This document shows positions 49,035-62,879 of a DNA stretch of 64,000 bases, piece by piece; positions within the stretch are counted from its first letter, which is position 1; each line of letters opens with the position of its first letter. The DNA comes from Tiliqua scincoides (Eukaryota; Chordata; Lepidosauria; Squamata; Scincidae). A program made the translations under genes and the position numbers. The notes below the pieces were generated by a model. That model was not told where the DNA came from. It searched no databases and saw only the letters and a list, made by a program, of their open reading frames with translations. The stretch is from the NCBI RefSeq assembly GCF_035046505.1, contig NC_089822.1, positions 268,657,024 to 268,721,023 of the forward strand, read 5' to 3'.

Positions 49035-49790
49035 AAGGAGAGACATCATCAGGAGCAGACCTACTATGAAACTATTGGAGCTTAAGCTTCAGGGCCCCTA
49101 ATCCTAATCCTGGCCTTAAAAAACTGTGGGTCTACTGCACAAGAGCACTTCAATTAGGTTTTCTAAGAACCCAAGAGAAGCCCCACTGGATCAGGCCAAA
49201 GGCCCTTCTAGTCCAGCCTCCTGTATCTCAGTGGCCCACCAGACGCCACAAGAGACCCGCAACTGGGTGCCCTCCCTTGCCTCTGGCACTCAGAGACAGC
49301 CTACTCCAAAAACCAGGAGGGCGCTGAACCCACCCTGGCTTGTAACCCGTGAGGGACTTTTCCTCCATCGAGTCTCCACTCCCCCTTTAAAGGCATCGAG
49401 GCAGGGGGCCATCACCACATCCGGTGGCAGGGAGTTCCACAGATCCACGCCACGCAAGCTCAATGGTGGCGATGGGGGTAGCACAGGGGCTGCCCAGTCC
49501 ACCCCACCCCACTGCTGGCTGAGAAGGGTCTCCAGCACAGCTTCGGGGCTCCCCACGCGGTCCGCCAGTGGGCACCTGGGGACTCTCCCGGGCTGGCTGC
49601 CCGCGCTTACCTGCGGCGGCTCCTGCGCGTCCTCCTCCCGCCCCGCCGCGCCCGGCTGCGGAGGAAGCCCTGGGCCAGCGCCGCCGCCTGCGAGCTCCTC
49701 CGCCAGGTGGCCGTCCTCCGCCAGCTCCGTCCTCGGTCTCCTCCCCCAGGAAGGCGGGCGTGTCGCCCTCCCGCGCCAGTCTGGGTTATC
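49035..49790. repeat. Local segmental duplication, copy 2
   Basis: See 43983-44760. It contains a CR1 tail at 49155-49458 (minus) with the same breakpoints as copy 1 and a shorter SCAN remnant at 49611-49770. Confidence 0.85.
49611..49770 (-). pseudogene. Second SCAN-exon remnant (duplicate, more reduced)
   Basis: It keeps the donor side (CCGCCGCAG/GTAAGC) and the ALAQGFLR region but has lost the RECGAETGSQ core present in copy 1. Confidence 0.5.
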
Positions 49791-49810
49791 GGTGCAGGGA
49801 GGCGGAGGTC

Positions 49811-49898
49811 ACGATCCTAGCCCCACTTTCCTGGGAGTAAGCCCCATCGGATATCATGGCACTTACTTCTGAGTAGGCACGCCTAGGCTTGGGCTCGG
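49811..49898. repeat. Copy of the ~90-bp palindrome repeat
   Basis: acgatcctagccccac, gggagtaagccccat, acttacttctgagtaggc and cctaggcttgggctcgg. Confidence 0.6.
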
Positions 49899-50036
49899 AG
49901 CTTCCCCACCCCAGTCCTTGGAAGAGCACTGCCCCCCACTCGCCGCTTCTGGAGGGGGCTGCAGCCCCTGGTGCAAAGCTGCTGCTGGGGGGGGGACACC
50001 ACTGGTGACCAAAATCAGGGGCATTCGATTATATTA

Positions 50037-51000
50037 TTGTGATGAGAACCAGACCACACTCCTGTATGGCCACGTAATCTCTTTATTGCTCTCAGGGTGG
50101 TCAAGTGGCCACAAACCCCCTATGGTCACTCGGCACCCGCAGGTCTATCCAAGACTGGTTGCCAAACCGCAGAGCTTCCACTCCTAGTAGCCAGGCCAAT
50201 TTGGGGGAACCCTCCCCTGAGTCGCACTCCAGCCTACACCCACTTGGGCTCAGCTTGAATGGTGGAGCAGACTCCCACTACAGGGCTCACCCCAGGCACA
50301 CTAGATTGCCTCCCTCAACCAGTCCCTGTGACTTCTCCAATCCCAATAATCCAGTCAGTTGTAATAAGCAGGATTTATTGAATAAATGTTTAAAGCATAG
50401 TTATACAGGCAGCACTGCATTAGTCAAAAGTTTAGGAATTTAGAGAAGAGCACACCAATACAACACCCAGCACTAATAAAACAATAACAACTAACTCCAG
50501 ACTCTAACTATCACTTTCCAAAGTCCAACCTAACCCATCTTGCTGCAGTCAAGTTGGGTCAATCTTGCCAGGATGGTCAAGGGTCTCAGGCCCCCTCAGC
50601 CAGAGACAAAGTGAGAACAAAGGACACTCTTCTCCCTCACCTTTATAGGTCTCCTGACCCATCCACCAATCAGAATTCGGTTCCAGCTGAACATTCTAGG
50701 GGTGGACTGCCACAAGCCTTCTCACTCATGGTGGAATCCCCCCCTCCCAACCTAAGACTTTCACAGCTGAACCCTGTTGTTAATCAAGTTGGCCTTGAAG
50801 CCCACTTGGTAGCTTGGTACGATATGGTACAAGGGCCTTGTGAAGCAGCCTCCTCCACAGTTCTCTCAGGCCTGGTATGCACTAATTAAAAGTTGGTTAC
50901 AGCTGGGGCTTGGCACTTGGGCCTAACAACATGGCTACAAACAGAAGCTTTCTTTATTCAGATGTTACCTGGTCATTGATTTTTCTCTTTTTTGTCACAA
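50037..51000 (-). mobile_element. LTR-like sequence (fossil)
   Basis: On the minus strand, in order: CCAAT-type attggtgg (near 50668), TATA-type ctataaagg (near 50645), poly(A) signals aataaa (near 50377 and 50083) and an end in CTCATCACA. Right limit uncertain. No coding region. Confidence 0.45.
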
Positions 51001-51029
51001 TTATTATGATATACCATCCCCTGGGGGCT

Positions 51030-51475
51030 GGGGATCAGAACAGGCGCTCAGCTTGGCTGTACTTGTCCTAAGAGGTGACTAAACAGCCACCAGGTAGGTG
51101 GGACATGTCAGCCTGTGAAGGCAGCTCATCTGAGAGAAGGAAAACTCTGATCCCAAACCTCCACTGCCTTGTGGCGACATCCAGTTGTTGAAAAGGCTTC
51201 AGGAGTCAACCTCGAGGCAAAATCCAAGCCGGAGTCCCAGAGGCAGTTCATGCAGAACACAGTTATGCTCTGGCAACTAACCTTATTGGCTTCAGCCTTT
51301 CCATTGGACCATTCCAGCGACGTGGAGAGGGGGGATTTGCTGCATGGGTAATAGTCTATCCTCCATATCTACTTTACCTAGGTTTCACGCACTGGAGAGG
51401 ACACTCCATTTCAGAACACTATTCAGAGTGCGATACCAGAGTCTTCCGAGACTGAAGGATGCCAACAACATTATA
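51030..51475 (+). mobile_element. Composite repeat ending in the RTE-like LINE 3' terminus
   Basis: A distinct body (ggaaaactctgatcccaaac, caagccggagtcccagaggc) is joined to only the last ~60 bp of the RTE-like LINE (gagtgcgataccagagtctt ... gaaggatgccaac). Either an internally deleted LINE or a SINE-like parasite using that LINE's 3' end. Confidence 0.5.
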
Positions 51476-51892
51476 CACCATTCCATGCGTGATTTACAGC
51501 AGAATGCAATTAAACAAACCACACTGAAATATCTTTGTTCTATCAAAAGCTGTAGCCAAATAACCAGAAAAGGAAACACAATAGCCTAATGTCACAAAAA
51601 GTGGATTTTCTTAACTAACAACTGACCAATGAGTCTGAGTGTTCTGAGAGCTCAGAAGGTATTATGATGTCACAGCAGGGAACCAAGAAGAGGTTATCAT
51701 AGTCAGCTCCCTTTTCCATGTATCACAGCTAAGACTAGCACTCCTGTTTAGTGGTGTGAGTGTCATCAAGTTGGCCCCTCCCCTTTTTTGGTTACAGATT
51801 AGTTGGGTAACCTGTACTGCTCTATAGTAAAATAAACAGGGTAAATCCACCCTGGACAATTGTACCATCCTTTCATATTTAATTGAGAAACA

Positions 51893-52221
51893 TATCAGAC
51901 TCACAGAGAGACTCTGGTCCAACAAGAAACTGATGGAACATACCAAGATCCAGGTCTACAGAGCTTGTGTCCTGAGTGCACTTCAGTACTGCAGCGAGTC
52001 ATGGACTCTTCACTCACAACAGGAGAGGAAACTGAATGCTTTGCACATGCGCTGCCTCCAACGCATCCTCCGCATCACCTGGAAGGACAAAGTTCCAAAC
52101 AACACAGTCCTGGAACAAGCTGGAATTCCCAGCACGTATGCACTGCTGAAACAGAGACGCCTGCGTTGGCTTGGTTGTGTCGTGAGAATGGGCAATGGTC
52201 GGATCCCAGAGGACCCCTGCT
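51893..52221 (+). mobile_element. RTE-like LINE, part 1 (split)
   Basis: [20 protein letters not shown] through RILRITWKDKVPNNT to RWLGCVVRMGNGRIPED. Continues at 52475. Confidence 0.85.
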
Positions 52222-52474
52222 AATTGGGTAAGAGGCACTTTTTCAAGTGGTTGCTCCTTTTTTTAGCAGGGGGAGAGTAACTGGCCCACCTCACCCCAGC
52301 ACTATCTGTTCTAGTGGCTGTCTTCTGGTATCCCTTGGCATCTTTTTAGATTGTGAGCCCTTTTGACACAGGGAGCCATTTAGTTATTTGATTTTTCTCT
52401 GTAAACCACTTTGTGAACTTTTAGTTGAAAAGCGGTATATAAATACTGTTAATAATAATAATTAATAATAATCT
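52222..52474 (+). mobile_element. L2-related SINE/LINE tail inserted in the RTE-like LINE
   Basis: gctaattgggtaagaggcac, tttagcagggggagagtaac, tagattgtgagcccttttga, ctgtaaaccactttgtgaac and gcggtatataaatac followed by (aat)n are the classic L2-type body and tail. Removing it restores the host LINE's KDLLYGELV-type region. Confidence 0.75.
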
Positions 52475-52860
52475 CCTCTATGCAGAACTCGTGCAGGGAA
52501 AGCGCCCTATGGGTAGACCACAGCTGCGATACAAGGACATCTGCAAGAGGGATCTGAAGGCCTTAGGGATGGACCTCAACAAGTGGGAAACCCTGGCCTC
52601 TGAGCGGCCCGCTTGGAGGCAGGCTGTGCAGCATGGCCTTTCCCAGTTTGAAGAGACACTTGGCCAACAGACTGAGGCAAAGAGGCAAAGAAGGAAGGCC
52701 CACAGCCAGGGAGACAGACCAGGGAAAGACTGCACTTGCTCCCGGTGTGGAAGGGATTGTCACTCCCGGATTGGCCTTTTCAGCCACACTAGACGCTGTG
52801 CCAGAACCACCTTTCAGAGCGCGATACCAGAGTCTTCCAAGACTGAAGGTTGCCAACAAA
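52475..52860 (+). mobile_element. RTE-like LINE, part 2 (3' end)
   Basis: [20 protein letters not shown] through the terminal finger CSRCGRDC..GL..HTRRC to the 3' hairpin (loop TCCA) and gccaac. Confidence 0.9.
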
Positions 52861-52861
52861 T

Positions 52862-53216
52862 TAGACAGGCAAGACTTAAGTTTTATACAGCCTTTCTAGG
52901 TTTAAAAGCAGCCTTTGATTCCCTAGATAGAGAGATACTCTGGCGTACATTGGAACAGCTACAAATTGACATATTCCTTCTGCAGGGAACCTAACAAGGA
53001 AAATTGTATCAGACGAGGGGGTCAAACAAGAGGAGGATTTACTGAGGGGGCAAGAATACTTGACCTCCTAACTGACTCCTCTGTGGAAATAACTGATACT
53101 GTGACAACTTTCTGAGTCACTGAGCTGCGCAATCGAGAAGTTGATTTGCTTCCTGGTTGATCAAATGCACACAGTTTGCAGATTTGTTTGTTATACATGC
53201 CAATAAAGGGTTCCAT
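52862..53216 (+). mobile_element. Fragment of another non-LTR reverse transcriptase
   Basis: Encodes KFYTAFLGLKAAFDSLDREI then LWRTLEQLQI, the RT block around the first catalytic Asp, unlike CR1 or the RTE-like family. A tail with atgccaataaagg at 53197 may be its 3' end after deletion. Clade not assigned. Confidence 0.4.
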
Positions 53217-53219
53217 TTT

Positions 53220-54945
53220 TTAAAAAAATGCTTGGTCTTTGCTCTTGGCTGACTGGCACTGCGAGGGTTAAAAGGAGCGACTCCGGATTCCTAGACGGAG
53301 GAATGGGGGGGGGATCAGCTGGGAAGCCACTTCCTGCTCCGCCCCCACCCTTTGTCCCCCCCAAGCAGCTTCTGTGCCCAGTCCTCAGCCCGTTGGGGGA
53401 GAACAAAGGACGGTCCCAGGCTGAGGTGGGTGGAAAGGGACTGAGGGGGTGAGAGAAGCCCCCAGGTGGGGAGGGAGGCCAGCCAGAGAAGGCAGACCCC
53501 CAACCCATTGCATGCTATGCTAGGATCAGCTCTGGGGTGGTCTTGATGCTGTGGGGGGGAGGGGCGTGGATGGGGACAGTGCAAAAGCCTGAACAGAAAT
53601 AGGAGAAGGGGCCCTTCGGCAGTGAAGGGGTGCAAAAAGCAGCAGGGTCTGGGGGGGCACTGAGGACCCCCCCCCGTCAGTGCCCATCCAGAAAGGGAGC
53701 AAACAGGCTGCAAAAGGCACTTCATAAGTCATTACTCTGCAAAAAACAGCAGCCTTTGTTAGAGCTGCACCAGGACAGTGTTAGTGGAACGACATCCCTG
53801 CAGTGGTGTCACCCCCTCCTGGGCCCAGCCCCACTTGGAACAAGCTTCAGCCTGGCAGGGCGCCCTCAGCATCCGGCAGACCAGCTCACACGCAGCAGAC
53901 AAGCCCCTCAACCTGCCCAACGCCAGGTTCCCCTTCTGGGCTGGAAGCAGCAGGGAGCATCTCGGCAGTGCTGGTGGGAACGTCCAGGCGGGTCGCACAG
54001 AGCTCTGCTCCGGGACTCCTGCTGCCCCAGGAGTGTGAGCAGCACCTGGAGGGCAGGCAGGGGCTGCCTTGGAAACACCTTTCAGCAGCACAGACTTCAG
54101 TTGTGATACCCCAGGCCAGTCTGGATGCGGCTTTCTAGTGCTCTGTAATGGGACTTCATTTTAAATTCCAGTTACATGTTTCATAGTTGGCCTGTTGTTC
54201 ACTGGACAAGCTTCCTTGGGCCTGGTTTTGACAGGCAGGCAGGATGCAGAAAGAAGGACATTCCAAACGTCCCTCTCCCAGCTCTCCTCCTGTAAAATGG
54301 GACTCCCAAGGCGGTGACTGAACAGCAGCTGGAACAGCAAGAAAAAGGCCTGGGCAGGAACACTAAACGGAACAGGGTGGTGTTCATCCCTCCTGGAGGG
54401 TTAACAGGCCAGGTGCTGCTCTTGCCTCCAAAGGGAGGGAATGACAAGGTTGTGGTGCCACCAGAGAGAAGGCTCTGCCCCTTGTGGCAGTCAACCTGCC
54501 CCCAGCCAGGGACCCTGATGACCTTAGAGGGAGATCTGGAAGAAGGCAGTCCTTCAGACCCCTCAGCCCCAGACTTGCGCAGGGTTTCAAAGTGCACTCA
54601 GGAACAATCCTGTCCAAAGCCTCAACCTCTTGCCATTTGAGAGCTCAGACCAGGACTTCAGAAAGAAAAACTGGGTTTTGAGCCAATAGGAATCCTTCCA
54701 GCATCCACAACTGATCCAAAAAGAACAGAGAGCTGAAGGAGGGCAAGGCAGGGAGGGGAAGAAACAGGGGAAAACTGCAGGGGGAAGGAAATGAATCAAG
54801 ATGTGTGGGGCTCACCCCACTGGGGCAATTCTGGGTCAGACCCAGAGCTGTGGAGCAGTTACAAAGATAGTCTCAAATTACACAAGAAAGGGAAGTCCAA
54901 AAAGGGCATGAAGGGTAAAGGTTTGCCCCTCTGTCTCCCTCACAG
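53220..54945. other. Upstream region of gene C; no exon recognised
   Basis: GC-richer DNA at 53250-53480 could hold a promoter. No SCAN or KRAB-like exon was found here in either strand. Confidence 0.35.
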
Positions 54946-55028
54946 GCAGTGGGGCAGATTTCGGGCCACGTTTCAGACCATCTCCTCCTGTGCATGAAGC
55001 AGAATCAGCAGCTCTGCAGCCTACTCAG
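54946..55028 (+). CDS. Gene C 83-nt linker exon
   Basis: Acceptor ctgtctccctcacag and donor GTAAGG bound an exon of exactly 83 nt, phase 1 in and phase 0 out, encoding SGADFGPRFRPSPPVHEAES and AALQPTQ. Compare AASLHPDQ in gene A. It has no in-frame ATG, unlike genes A and B, so it would need an upstream exon. It cannot be joined in frame with the shortened KRAB exon. Confidence 0.65.
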
Positions 55029-58000
55029 GTAAGGGGCAGATTTGGGGGGTTGGGGGGTCGGCCACATGCAAGCAAGTGCTTTGGTGCCTGCTTCTTGCTC
55101 ACAGGCCTTGAAAGGGCTTTCATCTTTTTCTGGTGCCACCAAATCTCACACCTGTCCGCTCTGCAGAATAGGAGTGAACTGCACAGAATGCCAGGGGTGG
55201 GATACCGATCAGTTGACCCGTTAAATCTCTCCCTGTCCCATCAAAATTCCTCTCAGAAGACCTAATGCCCACTTTAGTCTAATTAGCCCCCCTTCTATCC
55301 CCCCAAAGAGCCTTAGTTCTGCAGAAAGTGCCACTGGAGCCCACCACCAGGGTGGTTTGCCTGGTCAAACTGCAGAGGTCCTCCTTTCTCCCTGTTCCCA
55401 TCAGCAGCTTCATCAACTGCAGAAGCAACACCTGAGCTCTCAGCAGCTCCTAAGCAAGGCGGCCACACACCAGTCTGTGGGCAGTAGGCCAGGTTCTTCT
55501 TCTTCTCTTTCTCTCCCCCCCCCCCACCTTCTCCTTTTGCTCCCAGCAGGGCAACCAGATGTCATAACCTCAAAAGAGGACAGGGCATCCCAAAATGTAG
55601 GATATCCAAGAAAAAAGCAGGACATGACAAAAGCTAAAACTCTCATGGATTTCATGTGCTTAATTTAAACACTAGATTACTTATTATTAAATTTTAAGCA
55701 ATATTCCATACAACGTATTAATTCCAAGAAGGCCATACACTCCCTGCAGAGGCCCACTCACAGGGCAAAGGAGGACCGCTAAGTTCTTTTCCCAGCCACA
55801 AGGCTGTAAGAGAGAACACCTGAGCACCCTGACTCCCACCCTCTCTGGCACTGATGATCTTGGCACGGATCTTGGCACCCTCTCTGGCACTGATGAGGGC
55901 CTTGATCCTCAAGGCCCTCGTGACCCCTACTAGGTTGCAGCTGTGGGCCATGCGCATTGCAAGCCAAGGTGTTAACCCTGTACAGTCTGCACAAGGGGCC
56001 ACTGCTGACACCAGACCCTCTCTCCTCAGGGGAAATCCTCCACAACTCCCAATGCAGTCCCCTACCACTTAACTGTCGTCCCATGTTATCGGAATTCCTT
56101 GATCCAGGTGGAAGCTGCCCTTTTTCATGGGATCAGGGGCCCACAAATCACACTGGCCTGAGTGTAGAGAGCCTTTTCTCCCCAGCCGACAAAGTTTCAA
56201 CATTGACCTTAGAAGCAGTTTTGTTTGTTTGTTTAAAGAATGTCAACCCCACCTTTCTGCCGCTCTTTAGGGCACCCAAGCGGCTTACAACATGCAAAGC
56301 ACAATTAAAAGATTAAAACAATATTAAAACATAAAAACTAAAACAATAAAACATCTCAAACACTAATGAATCACGCAAGTCAACTCACAGTCATGAAAAA
56401 GTGCCATCCCATCATGTCAGCACTTAACACCTCCTTGAATAAAAGTGTCTTAAAGGTCTCTTGAGAAGGAGGCATTTCTTAATTCCAGAGAGGGTGGATT
56501 CCAAAGACCAGGAGCCGCCACCAAGAAGGCCCTATTTCTAACCACCACCCCCTCACCTGTGCTGGTGGTGGCACAGTCCAGTCCTTAGGTCCAGTGAGCT
56601 AAGAGGATGGGTAGGATTACATGGAAGGAGGCAGTCCCTCAAAGTCCCTTCCTGAAGCGTGAAGGGCTTTAACAGTTAAAACTAGCACTTTGAATTGGGC
56701 CTGGAAATGAACTGGCAGCCAGTGTAGAAGCTGAAGTAGTGGTCCAACTGAAAGGCAACGCGCTCTGCACTAGTTGCAGTTTCCGGACCATCCTCAAAGG
56801 TATCCCCATGCAGAACATGTTACAATCTAATCTACCTATATATAATCTCCCTAGATACTCCCCTATAGTTTTGCCAAATAATCCAGCTCCAATTCTCACT
56901 TCGCTTGATCTCTGGGACAATCAGAGGGCGGAGCCTTTCAACTCTGAACAGTTTCCTTTCTTGCTCAAGCATCTCATTTGTTTCTATAGTAACTTTCCTG
57001 GGAAATCCCAGCCAAAGTTATTCTCCTCCATTCCCTTTTGCTGCTGCAACCTGGTTCTTTTTTGCAAATGCATTTGGCAGAAGTCTTTTTTTTCAACACC
57101 AGGATGGGATCCTCCTTTCCATTAGAAAGAAAGTCCCAGGCTGCAATTCAGTGCACCATTACTTAAGAATAACTCCCATGGAAAGCAGTGGGTCTACTTC
57201 TGAGTAAAAACGGTTGCAATTATATGCAGCTGCATCTCTGTGCTGCGAATTGAACTGCACACTCCAAGTTATGTGTTATGGATTGTATGTTGTACATAGA
57301 GCTTCTGGCTTAACACACCACACACCTTAAAGGTGGATTTGATTCATGGATCTCCTGCAGTGCTTCCCACCCATTTTCACTTGCATATCCCTTGGCAGCT
57401 CATTTCCATAAATTGTACCCTTCATATTAGCAAAATGTTTGTAATTAACAATACAAGCCCTCATCTCCTCTGTACGGAAGCCCAGACTTCATGTATTCAT
57501 CAGAGTGTTTTCTCTTTTCATCTGTTTGAACAGAAGACTCTGCCTTTGCACTGTTTGCACCAGAAGTGTCCTGAGCAATTCTGGGTGACTGATCACTTTC
57601 CATATTATGTTTCAACTTTTTTTACTGTGCTGGTTTTCAATCACTGATTCACACATGAATTGATGACCCCAAACCAGCTATTGATGGGGCTTTCACAGTC
57701 AACTAGCTACCTCCCTTCCTGGCCCTGCAAGGCATTCTGAAGTAGGACCTGTCCTTTTCTGTCATTATTCCATTCTTTTTCAAGTGCCCCTATGATCCTG
57801 TTGAGTGTCCCTGGGAGTACATGAATACCAGGTGGGGAACCACTGCTTTATTGGTGTGTTGTTTACAGTGCACTTACTCTGACACTGTTTACCAAAAGGT
57901 GGCAAAGACCAGAATTTAAAAAGAATAAAAATTTAATTTTTATTAAAGAATTTAAAAAGAATGTATCTTATGATCTTTTACTATGTTCTTAATAAATTAG

Positions 58001-58360
58001 AGACTGTATAGTTCTTAGGCAACAATTACTGGGAGGTTATTTTTCAGGATCTGGCTTCTGGTAAAATCAGACAAAACCATAGTCAGACACCCCCCTAAGT
58101 TTAACCCCCAACTTATCCGAGGGTCATAGAAAATCCCATGATGGTTGGCTCGAAACCTGCCCTCGACTTATCTGTGGGGTAGACTTGTGGGGGGGGGTCA
58201 GCCGGCATGGCCAGGTCTGAGTTTTATACGCCTTCCAGGGAGTTTCTGCCCGTCCTCCCTCCACTGAACACTGCGGCCCAGAGGCTCCTCTTGACCATTT
58301 GCTCTGCCCCGGTTAGTTTTCAGTTTTGATTTTTGAACTGAAGCTGTTTCCTCCTTCCAG
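55029..58360. other. Gene C intron: old repeats
   Basis: 56240-56340 is an inverted L2-like A-rich tail. 56480-56840 is a well-known reptile interspersed repeat (gcactttgaattgggcctgg, gaactggcagccagtgtag). 57138-57232 is a palindrome-repeat copy. 57358-57845 is a hAT element. The remainder has nothing I recognise. Confidence 0.45.
57358..57845. mobile_element. hAT-like element, ~488 bp
   Basis: Inverted ends cagtgcttcccacc and ggtggggaaccactg, related to hAT TIRs. No transposase frame. Confidence 0.5.
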
Positions 58361-58480
58361 GGTCCTTGGAGGAGGTGGCTGTGCGCTTCGTGGAGAAGGA
58401 GGGGGCTCTGCTGGGTCCAGGGCAAAAGCCTTTGCACAGGGAAGGCATGGAGGAGAATTGCAGGATCCTGGCCTCTCCAG
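58361..58480 (+). CDS. Gene C KRAB exon, shortened by 7 nt and degenerate
   Basis: Between acceptor ctccttccag and donor GTAAGG, 120 nt instead of 127. Compared with the gene A exon start (ggtctggtgtcctttga) this one reads ggtccttggagg, consistent with loss of 7 nt between short gtc repeats. The KRAB frame (SLEEVAVRFVEKEGALLGPG, QKPLHREGMEENCRILASP) leaves in phase 1 and joins the finger exon well. However, the frame is out of register with the 83-nt exon. Key changes include EEEW to EKEG, DP to GP, LY to LH and EVM to EGM, so TRIM28 binding is doubtful. An in-frame internal ATG (58447) could start the protein. Confidence 0.75.
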
Positions 58481-58754
58481 GTAAGGATGACCTTTCCCCT
58501 CTAGGGGAGTGGGCTGGAGATGCATGAACTACTCCCTGTTTCTCACTACCAGGATTTCATTATAGAAGAGGGGGTGGGGGGGCTGGAACCTGTACTCTCT
58601 TCTGTGTCTCACACTGACCAAGTTGAGCTTGACCTGACCAATGGTCTTTGGGGTTGAAACTGCAGGATAGGCCTGTCTCAATAAAAAAATTTGCTGTGAC
58701 ATGTACAAAATTCTACTTGGGGGCATTCCAGGCCTGCAAAATGAACCACTCATC

Positions 58755-58880
58755 AGTGGTGTAGCTGGCGGGGGCAGAAAGGGCAGGGCACCCTAAGGGG
58801 GGAGACACTACTAGTGCCCAAAATCATTAAAATCATGGTTATCAGGAATAACAACATCCCGTTATATATCGTTCAATGTG
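58755..58880 (+). repeat. Part of a CAGTGGYGTAGCTAG-type DNA transposon
   Basis: cagtggtgtagctggcgggg, then cactactagtgcccaaaatc and aacatcccgttatatatcg, like 11985-12120 and 13960-14050. Confidence 0.45.
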
Positions 58881-59128
58881 GAACCAGACTTTGGAACCTG
58901 ACGGTGTGCCAACCCATTTTTGGGCTGCTTGTTCTCCTGTCCCATTCCATGCAGGTGGGGAGGGCAGCCTCGAATTGTGTCAAATCATGTCGCTTTGGGG
59001 AGCCCCAATATTTTGTCCATCAGACCTAACAAACCTGCTTCTGTCTTGTGAAGTTGCTAACATGATTGAGCTACTGATCCACAAAAGGTAATTGAGAGTT
59101 AACCACTGAGCAGTGCCTCCATCTTCTG

Positions 59129-61622
<2,494 letters not shown>

Positions 61623-61699
61623 GCTTCCATTCATAGTATCGTAGATTTGGAAAGAGACTAATAGCTCATCCTGCCTGAAGCAGGAAATAGATGTAGCAG

Positions 61700-62425
61700 T
61701 TAAATAACTCTCCGAGCCCAATTCTAAGGGCTCTTAGCCCCAGCGCCGCTGCTGAGTGAAGACACTATTGCCAAAGTGTCGCAAAACATGTTTACAACAC
61801 CCTGGGAGTAAGGAACACTGGCGCTGGGTCAGCACCAGTTGACACTGAGCCTCAGCACGACCTGGCCGGCCAGCTGGAGCTCCTGCAGTGCTGAGTTCTG
61901 AACATAAGATGTTTTGGGGCAAGGGAAGATGGGGCATGGGTGGAACAGGGTGGAGGGAAAGGAAGATTGGACCTGGGGGTTGGGTGGTGGGACTGGCAGG
62001 CCTCTGCTGGAACCTGTGCTCCATGTTGGGTTGAAAAGCCAACTGTCTGTGCTGGTGAAATAGCCGACGTAGACTGGAGGAAACCCATTGTGGGGCCTGC
62101 ACCTTTACTTGGGGGAAGGTGACGAATGTCCCTTCCCCCAAGGAGATCCTGGTGGGTACAGTGGCAGCCTAGGATTCCACTGTCAGACCTGCTGTCTCAT
62201 GAACAAATTCACCCCAGAGAGTGGCCGTGTAAATCCCTGTGACTTCAATGAGGATTCCAGGTCAGCACAAGGCTGACTTTTCATCCAAGTGGAATATTGC
62301 TCACTGGAGAGAGAGGCATTGAAAGTGATTGTTCTGTAATTTAGCAGGGAGAGAGCAAATGTCCCTCTTCATCCCAACATGGTATCTTTTCCAGTGTCTT
62401 CTGCTGGTGTTTCATCTGTCTATTT
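61700..62425. other. No gene recognised; possible old Harbinger-like derivative
   Basis: Motifs such as gcccaattctaagggc and cctgcacctttacttggggg suggest a rearranged relative of the MITE at 62426, but no clear ends were found. Confidence 0.3.
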
Positions 62426-62604
62426 GGCCTAAATCCTAACCAATTTTCTGCTACTGGCATAGCTGTGCCAGTGGGGCACGTGCTGCATCCTGTAGTTGGG
62501 GGGCAGTCGTGGAGGCCTCCTCAAGGTGAGGGAAGGTTTGTTCCCTTCCCTCGGAGTTGCATTTCCCTTATATCGGTGCTGGAAAGTGGGTTAGGATTGC
62601 ACCC
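62426..62604. mobile_element. Harbinger-like MITE, same family as 17218-17406
   Basis: In reverse orientation it shares the terminus gtgcaatcctaaccc, then tttccagcacc and aggaggcctccacgac. Flanked by ttt on both sides. Confidence 0.6.
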
Positions 62605-62700
62605 TTTGTTTATATATTGTGAACCATTTTGGGACAATGAACTATTTATTCATTTACTATATTAACTGTAATATGCTGTTGTTGAAAAGTGGTATATTAA
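62605..62700 (+). repeat. L2-type 3' tail, old
   Basis: tatattgtgaaccattttgg through ttgaaaagtggtatattaat resembles the L2 tail at 52360-52460. Confidence 0.5.
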
Positions 62701-62879
62701 TCTTCTAGATGTCGCATCTCTCGCGCGATTTGGGCATTCTGAGCTGCCTTTGCGAGGCTCAGAAAAGCCTCCAGAGGTGAAGGAAGCAGAGCTGCCCTCT
62801 GCTTCAGAGACTTGGGGTGTGTGCAGGGACCGGGGCAGTGCTGCTTACGCAGCCTGTCGCTGGTTGGAGTGTCACAGAG

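Noticed and set aside
53228-54640. Several 70-170 codon frames upstream of gene C
   Set aside because: Both strands give low-complexity, proline- or serine-rich products without splice-compatible SCAN or KRAB similarity.
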